From Clostridia bacterium (GTDB taxonomy: Bacteria > Bacillota > Clostridia > UMGS1883): a stretch of DNA of 18,729 nt. The position numbers were made by a program, and so were the translations under genes. Below the pieces are notes generated by a model. It saw only the letters and a list, made by a program, of their open reading frames with translations, did no database searches and had not been told where the DNA came from. Location of the stretch: assembly GCA_017468215.1 (NCBI GenBank), contig JAFUJG010000270.1, forward strand, positions 1-18,729, read 5' to 3'. Positions 15,363 to 18,729 of the stretch are shown here, piece by piece (positions within the stretch are counted from its first letter, which is position 1; each line of letters opens with the position of its first letter).

Positions 15363-15500
15363 TCTGTAGGAGCTATTCATGAATCGCCCGCAACAAAGAT
15401 TTACGCCAATCTGAAATGGCAATTGTAGGGAGCCAATGTCCCCGACGGTACGCAAAATAAACCTGCAAACGGACAGTCGAGGACGCCTGTCCTTACAAAA
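15363..15500. repeat. Interspersed-repeat-like element with short inverted ends
   Basis: This non-coding stretch fills most of the 15267-15574 gap. It has TTGTAGGGA (15423-15431) inverted against TCCTTACAA (15490-15498), with one mismatch, bounding 76 bases. Internal pairs include GGACAG/CTGTCC (15471-15491). A TGTAGGAGC segment containing the TTCATGAA palindrome lies just before it (15365-15386). Such TGTAGGG...CCTACA segments resemble intergenic repeats I associate with gut Clostridia genomes; that is from memory. No transposase is nearby. Short open frames across it have no ribosome binding site. Confidence 0.5.
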
Positions 15501-15521
15501 CAGAGGTAAAATGGGTGGCAA

Positions 15522-15547
15522 AAAGCCTCCGCAAAAGCGGAGGCTTT
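15522..15547 (-). terminator. GCCTCCGC hairpin terminator (copy 3)
   Basis: AAAGCCTCCGC pairs with GCGGAGGCTTT around an AAAA loop (plus strand). On the minus strand the hairpin is followed by TTTTT, and it lies 27 bases beyond the stop of the membrane protein gene at 15575. It therefore terminates the two-gene minus unit. Confidence 0.8.
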
Positions 15548-15574
15548 GTTTGGGAAAATGCGTTAATAAACAGC

Positions 15575-16078
15575 TTATATTGAAAACGTATAAAAGAGAT
15601 ATAATAATATCCAGACGATTATAGGAATGATTGCTTGGGTGTTTTTGTAATTTAAAGCTCTCTTTTGAGATATAAATATGTTTATTAAATACCATATGTT
15701 AAGTATTAAAAACAAGGAATCTTCCATATATATGGGAAAGAACTCGATGGCAAATCGCAGGTAAATGAACACCAGATTAAAAGGGGCAATAACTCTTACA
15801 AACTGTAGAAACGTTATATCGTTTTTGAACAATAACGCATCACAAAATGTTATAAATATGGGCGTTGAAAAACAAAACACCAGCAATAAAATAGAAAAAG
15901 CCAAGTATAATACAATTTTATTATCTGTTGGAGCATTTTTCATAAAGCGACAAATTATGGGTAACAACACAAAAAAGAGTAAGATAAATAATGAGGTGAA
16001 TTGCTTATCAACCGTTTTGTTTTTTGTGTTTTCATCTTGATTCAGTGCGGGAAAGAAAAAACGTTTTAAGATTTTCAT
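15575..16078 (-). CDS. Multi-pass membrane protein of unknown function
   Basis: This 167-aa protein is very hydrophobic, with about five membrane segments at roughly 27-45, 54-80, 92-115, 121-137 and 148-166. It has a short basic N-terminus (MKILKRFFFPAL) and a polar stretch (DENTKNKTVDKQ) before the first helix. AAAGGAAC lies 7 bases before the ATG. I do not recognise the family; Yip1-like or other small polytopic proteins are conceivable, but no signature was seen. It is the second gene of a minus unit, 45 bases after a membrane-anchored protein, and ends in a hairpin terminator. AT content and codon use are richer in A/T than in the glycogen genes. Confidence 0.75.
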   Translation of the reverse strand: MKILKRFFFPALNQDENTKNKTVDKQFTSLFILLFFVLLPIICRFMKNAPTDNKIVLYLAFSILLLVFCFSTPIFITFCDALLFKNDITFLQFVRVIAPFNLVFIYLRFAIEFFPIYMEDSLFLILNIWYLINIFISQKRALNYKNTQAIIPIIVWILLYLFYTFSI

Positions 16079-16123
16079 AATAAAGTTCCTTTTACATATT
16101 TATGGTTAAGCCGAAGTATATCT

Positions 16124-16633
16124 TTATTTGAATGAATTAATTATGGGTGCTGAAAGCTCCCAATTAACTAATTCTATTTTGTACTTGTCTAATAAATCAT
16201 CCTTACTGCCGGAAATTTTGCCGTTTTTATAATAGAATACCGGAGTGTGGGGATTGTTTAGTGTATATTTCACATCGCCCATATAGTAGTTGGCACTTCC
16301 GATGTTACAGTATATTTCCAAATCGCCATCGGTCAAAATTAAAACATTCTCTGATTTTAAGGTTTTTAAATGCTTTTTCCAGGTTCGGTGTTTGCCTGAG
16401 CCTTCGTCCCATTTAATGCCGTCGTACTCACAGATTACAACATCTTGGACAACGTATGTGTCTTCGGCAATTTTGTATTCTAAAGTAAATGGAAATTCCC
16501 CGTATGTTATTTCGGGAGAGGGAGGATTAGGCTCTGCAAACGAGAAGAAATACATACAAATCCAAGGAAAAGATATTATTAAAATCGGTATTAATAAACA
16601 TATTAAAACTGTTAATATTATTTTTTTCCACAT
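16124..16633 (-). CDS. Membrane-anchored extracytoplasmic protein of unknown function
   Basis: This 169-aa protein begins MWKKII followed by one hydrophobic segment (about 5-31) with no clear cleavage site, so it is probably an anchor. The rest is a predicted outside domain rich in beta-forming residues: a proline-rich linker (EPNPPSP), then EITYGEFPFTLEY, TYVVQDVVICEYDGI and similar strands. The FPFxLxY...xVxDxxICEYDGI pattern resembles small hypothetical proteins I recall from Clostridia; the function is unknown. AAAAGGAGAA precedes the ATG. A well-spaced promoter lies upstream and the membrane protein at 15575-16078 follows, so the two are likely co-expressed. Confidence 0.75.
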   Translation of the reverse strand: MWKKIILTVLICLLIPILIISFPWICMYFFSFAEPNPPSPEITYGEFPFTLEYKIAEDTYVVQDVVICEYDGIKWDEGSGKHRTWKKHLKTLKSENVLILTDGDLEIYCNIGSANYYMGDVKYTLNNPHTPVFYYKNGKISGSKDDLLDKYKIELVNWELSAPIINSFK

Positions 16634-16693
16634 ATTAATTCTCCTTTTGGGGGATTGTGCTCAAATTACCGCTTTTGTCTCTTTGTTATATTA

Positions 16694-16722
16694 AGTATAT
16701 ATCTTTTGTGCGGTTTCGTCAA
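16694..16722 (-). promoter_or_regulatory. Promoter of the two-gene membrane unit
   Basis: On the minus strand TTGACG (16722-16717) and TATACT (16699-16694) are 17 bases apart, about 60 bases before the start at 16633. The -35 lies back to back with the possible -35 of the divergent DUF378-like gene. Confidence 0.7.
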
Positions 16723-16734
16723 CGGGACAAAAAT

Positions 16735-16763
16735 GCATGTTAATGTATAATATACAAACATGC
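16735..16763. promoter_or_regulatory. 29-bp dyad centred on the -10 of the DUF378-like gene
   Basis: GCATGTT (16735-16741) and AACATGC (16757-16763) are exact inverted repeats, and 11 of 14 pairs match across the whole dyad. TATAAT (16746-16751) lies in its middle. A weak -35 (GGGACA, 16724-16729) is 16 bases upstream. The position suggests a repressor-controlled promoter; the regulator is unknown. Confidence 0.5.
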
Positions 16764-16813
16764 GGTTATACTATGTACAGAGACCAAAAAAACAATAAAA
16801 AAGGAGCATGTAC

Positions 16814-17014
16814 ATGGATAATACAGCGTTGATTTTAGTAATTATCGGGGCACTCAACTGGGGTGCAATAGGTCTTTTCGGCATTGACCTTGTAGGGCTG
16901 CTGTTTGGCGGTCAGGGAGCACTCATCAGCCGTATAATCTTCACGGTTGTAGGCTTGGCAGGTCTTTGGTCGATTACACTTTTGTTTAAGGATAAGGTGC
17001 CCATGCACAAATGA
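16814..17014 (+). CDS. DUF378/YuzA-like small membrane protein
   Basis: This 66-aa protein has two membrane segments (about 4-31 and 36-57) with the family-typical opening LVIIGALNWGAIGLFGIDLV, then LFGG and a second helix with Arg at its start (ISRIIFTVVGLAGLW). It matches the pattern of the DUF378 family, to which B. subtilis YuzA belongs; the function is unknown. The ATG at 16814 is chosen because AGGAG (16802-16806) lies 7 bases upstream; the ATG at 16808 would be only 1 base from it. It appears monocistronic, with a terminator 24 bases downstream and a dyad on its promoter. Confidence 0.85.
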   Translation: MDNTALILVIIGALNWGAIGLFGIDLVGLLFGGQGALISRIIFTVVGLAGLWSITLLFKDKVPMHK

Positions 17015-17015
17015 T

Positions 17016-17072
17016 GTTGCCCGAAGGCAACGTTATGTAAAAAGGTCGTTGCCATCGGGTAACGACCTTTTT
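17016..17072 (+). terminator. Hairpin plus terminator after the DUF378-like gene
   Basis: A first small hairpin, GTTGCC-CGAA-GGCAAC (17016-17031), is followed by a terminator with a 12-bp perfect stem, AAAAAGGTCGTT with AACGACCTTTTT (17039-17072), whose loop holds GCC-atc-GGG. The T-run is part of the stem, so it may work in both directions. Confidence 0.85.
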
Positions 17073-17073
17073 G

Positions 17074-17134
17074 TGATATATCTTCGATGCGATATAAATC
17101 CTGCGGATTTGTGATATATTTGGCGGTGCCAAAT
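17074..17134. repeat. Mini-hairpin series with GATATA linkers
   Basis: Units ATATC/GATAT (17078-17095), AAATCC-tgc-GGATTT (17096-17110) and ATTTGGC-ggt-GCCAAAT (17118-17134) follow one another, with GTGATATA before the first and third. The layout (three-base loop, changing stem, constant linker) is like the arrays at 5890 and 10969 but with a different linker. The series lies just upstream of the tex promoter. Confidence 0.6.
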
Positions 17135-17145
17135 GTTATGTTTTC

Positions 17146-17174
17146 TTTACTTTTTGGAAAAAATATGATATAAT
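17146..17174 (+). promoter_or_regulatory. Sigma-A promoter of tex
   Basis: TTTACT (17146-17151) and TATAAT (17169-17174) are 17 bases apart, and TG at 17166-17167 makes an extended -10. The predicted leader is about 40 bases. Confidence 0.75.
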
Positions 17175-17219
17175 TAACACATTAGTTATTGACAAAATAA
17201 TATGAAAAGAGGACGAACG

Positions 17220-18729
17220 ATGGATAGCATTACAAAATCTTTATGTGTGGAATTTAACATAAAAGAGGAGCACGGCGAAAATGTGGTAAAATTGCTGGAC
17301 GAGGGTAATACAATCCCCTTTATTGCACGTTACCGTAAGGAGCTTACAGGTGCAATGGATGACCAGCTTTTACGTAAATTTGCCGACAAGCTGGAAGCAC
17401 TCCGTGCCCTGGAGGAGAGAAAGGCTGACGTTATACGCCTTATTGACGAGCAGGGCAAATTAACTGACGAGATAAAGCTCTCTGTTGAAAACGCAACGAG
17501 CATAACCGAGGTTGACGATATTTACCGCCCCTTCAGACCCAAGAGAAAAACCCGTGCAACAGTTGCAAAGGACAAGGGCTTAGAGCCTTTGGCAAACAGC
17601 ATTTATCTGCAGCTTGCTGCATTTGACCCTTACAAGGAGGCAGAAAAGTACATAGATAGCGAGAAGGGTGTTGAAACAATTGAGGATGCACTTAATGGCG
17701 CTAAGGATATCATTGCCGAAAATGTAAGCGACGATGCTGAAAACAGAAAAGCAATACGAGCAAAAACCTATGTTACAGCACTTATTACAAGCACAAAGAA
17801 GGAAGAAAATGCCGTTTACGAAATGTATTACGAGTTTGCCGAAAAGGTAAACCGGGTTGCAAACCACAGAATCCTTGCTCTTGACCGTGGTGAAAAGGAA
17901 GGCGTGCTTAGTGTAAAGCTTGATGCAGACGAAGCTGTTATGCAAGAGCTTTTGTTCGCAAAAGTAGTAAACCGGGACGGCGGAGCATGTGCCGAAATAG
18001 TTAAAGAGGCTGTTTGTGACAGCTACAAGAGGCTTATTGCTCCTTCTATCGATACCGAAATAAGAAACCTGCTTACCGAGCGTGCACAGGAGTCGGCAAT
18101 TGATTTGTTCAGCGTTAACCTTAAAAACCTTTTGATGGCACCGCCCATAAAGGGCAGAGTGGTTTTAGGCGTTGACCCTGGCTACAGAACAGGCTGTAAA
18201 TTAGCGGTGGTTGACTCTACAGGCAAGGTGCTCCAGACAGGTGTGGGCTATTTTACCCTTCCCAATCACGATAAGGACAAGGCAAAGGCACTTATAACAA
18301 GCATGATTAAAAAGCATAATGTTAACCTTGTATCCATCGGTAACGGTACCGCAACAGGCGAAAGCGAGGCTTTTATCAGCGAGGTTATAGGCTCTTTCGG
18401 CGGCGAGGTTAAATACATGGTTGTTTCTGAGGCAGGTGCCAGCGTTTACAGTGCGTCCAAGCTTGCTGCGGAGGAGTTCCCCGAGTTTGACGTGGCACTC
18501 CGTAGTGCGGTTAGTATTGCAAGGAGACTTCAGGACCCGCTTTCAGAGCTTGTAAAGATTGACCCCAAGAGTATCGGCGTGGGTCAGTATCAGCACGACT
18601 GTAACCAGAAAAAGCTCTCAGGCGCTCTTGACGGCGTTGTTGAGGACTGTGTGAATACTGTTGGCGTTGACCTTAACACGGCATCGGCATCACTTCTGGA
18701 GCATATTTCGGGCATTAGCGGAACAATAG
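17220..18729 (+). CDS. tex: Transcription accessory protein Tex (partial, C-terminus beyond the window)
   Basis: The first 503 codons of a Tex-family protein run off the right edge. Tex is a cytoplasmic nucleic-acid-binding protein linked to transcription and RNA metabolism; its C-terminal S1 domain is not in view. Visible parts are the N-terminal helical region with NTIPFIARYRKELTGAMDD (about 30-49), DDIYRPFRPKRKTRA (about 100-114), the YqgF/RNase H-like domain with GVDPGYRTGCKLAVVD (D319) and IGNGTATGE, and the start of the helix-hairpin-helix region (SIGVGQYQHD near 451-460). The ATG at 17220 is preceded by AGAGGAC at a normal distance. The frame is intact throughout. It seems to be transcribed from its own promoter and is unrelated in function to its neighbours. 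Confidence 0.95.
   Translation, partial: MDSITKSLCVEFNIKEEHGENVVKLLDEGNTIPFIARYRKELTGAMDDQLLRKFADKLEALRALEERKADVIRLIDEQGKLTDEIKLSVENATSITEVDDIYRPFRPKRKTRATVAKDKGLEPLANSIYLQLAAFDPYKEAEKYIDSEKGVETIEDALNGAKDIIAENVSDDAENRKAIRAKTYVTALITSTKKEENAVYEMYYEFAEKVNRVANHRILALDRGEKEGVLSVKLDADEAVMQELLFAKVVNRDGGACAEIVKEAVCDSYKRLIAPSIDTEIRNLLTERAQESAIDLFSVNLKNLLMAPPIKGRVVLGVDPGYRTGCKLAVVDSTGKVLQTGVGYFTLPNHDKDKAKALITSMIKKHNVNLVSIGNGTATGESEAFISEVIGSFGGEVKYMVVSEAGASVYSASKLAAEEFPEFDVALRSAVSIARRLQDPLSELVKIDPKSIGVGQYQHDCNQKKLSGALDGVVEDCVNTVGVDLNTASASLLEHISGISGTI

Noticed and set aside
15342..15695. 117-aa minus frame after the glycogen operon
   Set aside because: It crosses a terminator and the repeat-like element and overlaps the better-supported membrane protein gene in another frame.

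Overview
The window looks like chromosomal DNA of a low-to-moderate GC Clostridia-type Bacillota, plausibly an uncultured gut Oscillospirales/Ruminococcaceae relative. This is inferred from the two-subunit GlgC/GlgD ADP-glucose pyrophosphorylase, the Firmicutes gene order glgB-glgC-glgD-glgA-glgP, the AGGAGG-type ribosome binding sites, the sigma-A promoters and the C_GCAxxG_C_C family protein. No rRNA, tRNA, transposase, integrase, phage gene or CRISPR array was seen.

Layout. (1) 1-4661, minus strand: a two-gene secretion unit. A 319-aa exported helical protein of unknown function is translationally coupled (stop and start share a base) to a very large exported RHS/YD-repeat protein, whose C-terminal end lies outside the window. 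(2) 4808-5428: a compact divergent cassette with a 56-aa ribbon-helix-helix-like protein on minus and an 82-aa unknown protein on plus. A near-perfect 24-bp palindrome lies between them, and a direct repeat of about 40 bp (a terminator hairpin plus the last codons of a gene) sits on each side. (3) 5414-6393, minus: a C_GCAxxG_C_C redox-type protein, a composite array of mini-hairpins, and a small dispanin-like membrane protein. (4) 6495-15317, plus: the complete glycogen operon glgBCDAP, with a strong promoter in front of glgB, a second promoter with the same hexamers in front of glgP, and a perfect 20-bp terminator after glgP. A second copy of the hairpin array sits between glgD and glgA. (5) 15363-15547: a short interspersed-repeat-like element and a terminator. 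(6) 15575-16633, minus: two membrane-anchored proteins of unknown function with their own promoter. (7) 16814-17014, plus: a DUF378/YuzA-like membrane protein whose -10 box is centred in a 29-bp dyad. (8) 17220-18729, plus: the N-terminal 503 codons of the transcription accessory protein Tex, cut by the window edge.

The glycogen genes form one pathway: GlgC/GlgD makes ADP-glucose from glucose-1-phosphate and ATP, GlgA polymerises it, GlgB branches the chains and GlgP releases glucose-1-phosphate again. The second promoter before glgP suggests degradation can be expressed apart from synthesis.

The least explained content is non-coding. There are two copies of a composite mini-hairpin array whose stems differ in sequence but stay paired, a second hairpin family with a different linker before tex, a recurrent GCCTCCGC hairpin terminator (three copies), and the operator-like palindrome of the small divergent cassette. 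The coupled RHS/319-aa pair is the most promising protein-level candidate for an undescribed system. All functional statements rest on reading the sequence and remembered family motifs; no database search was run.
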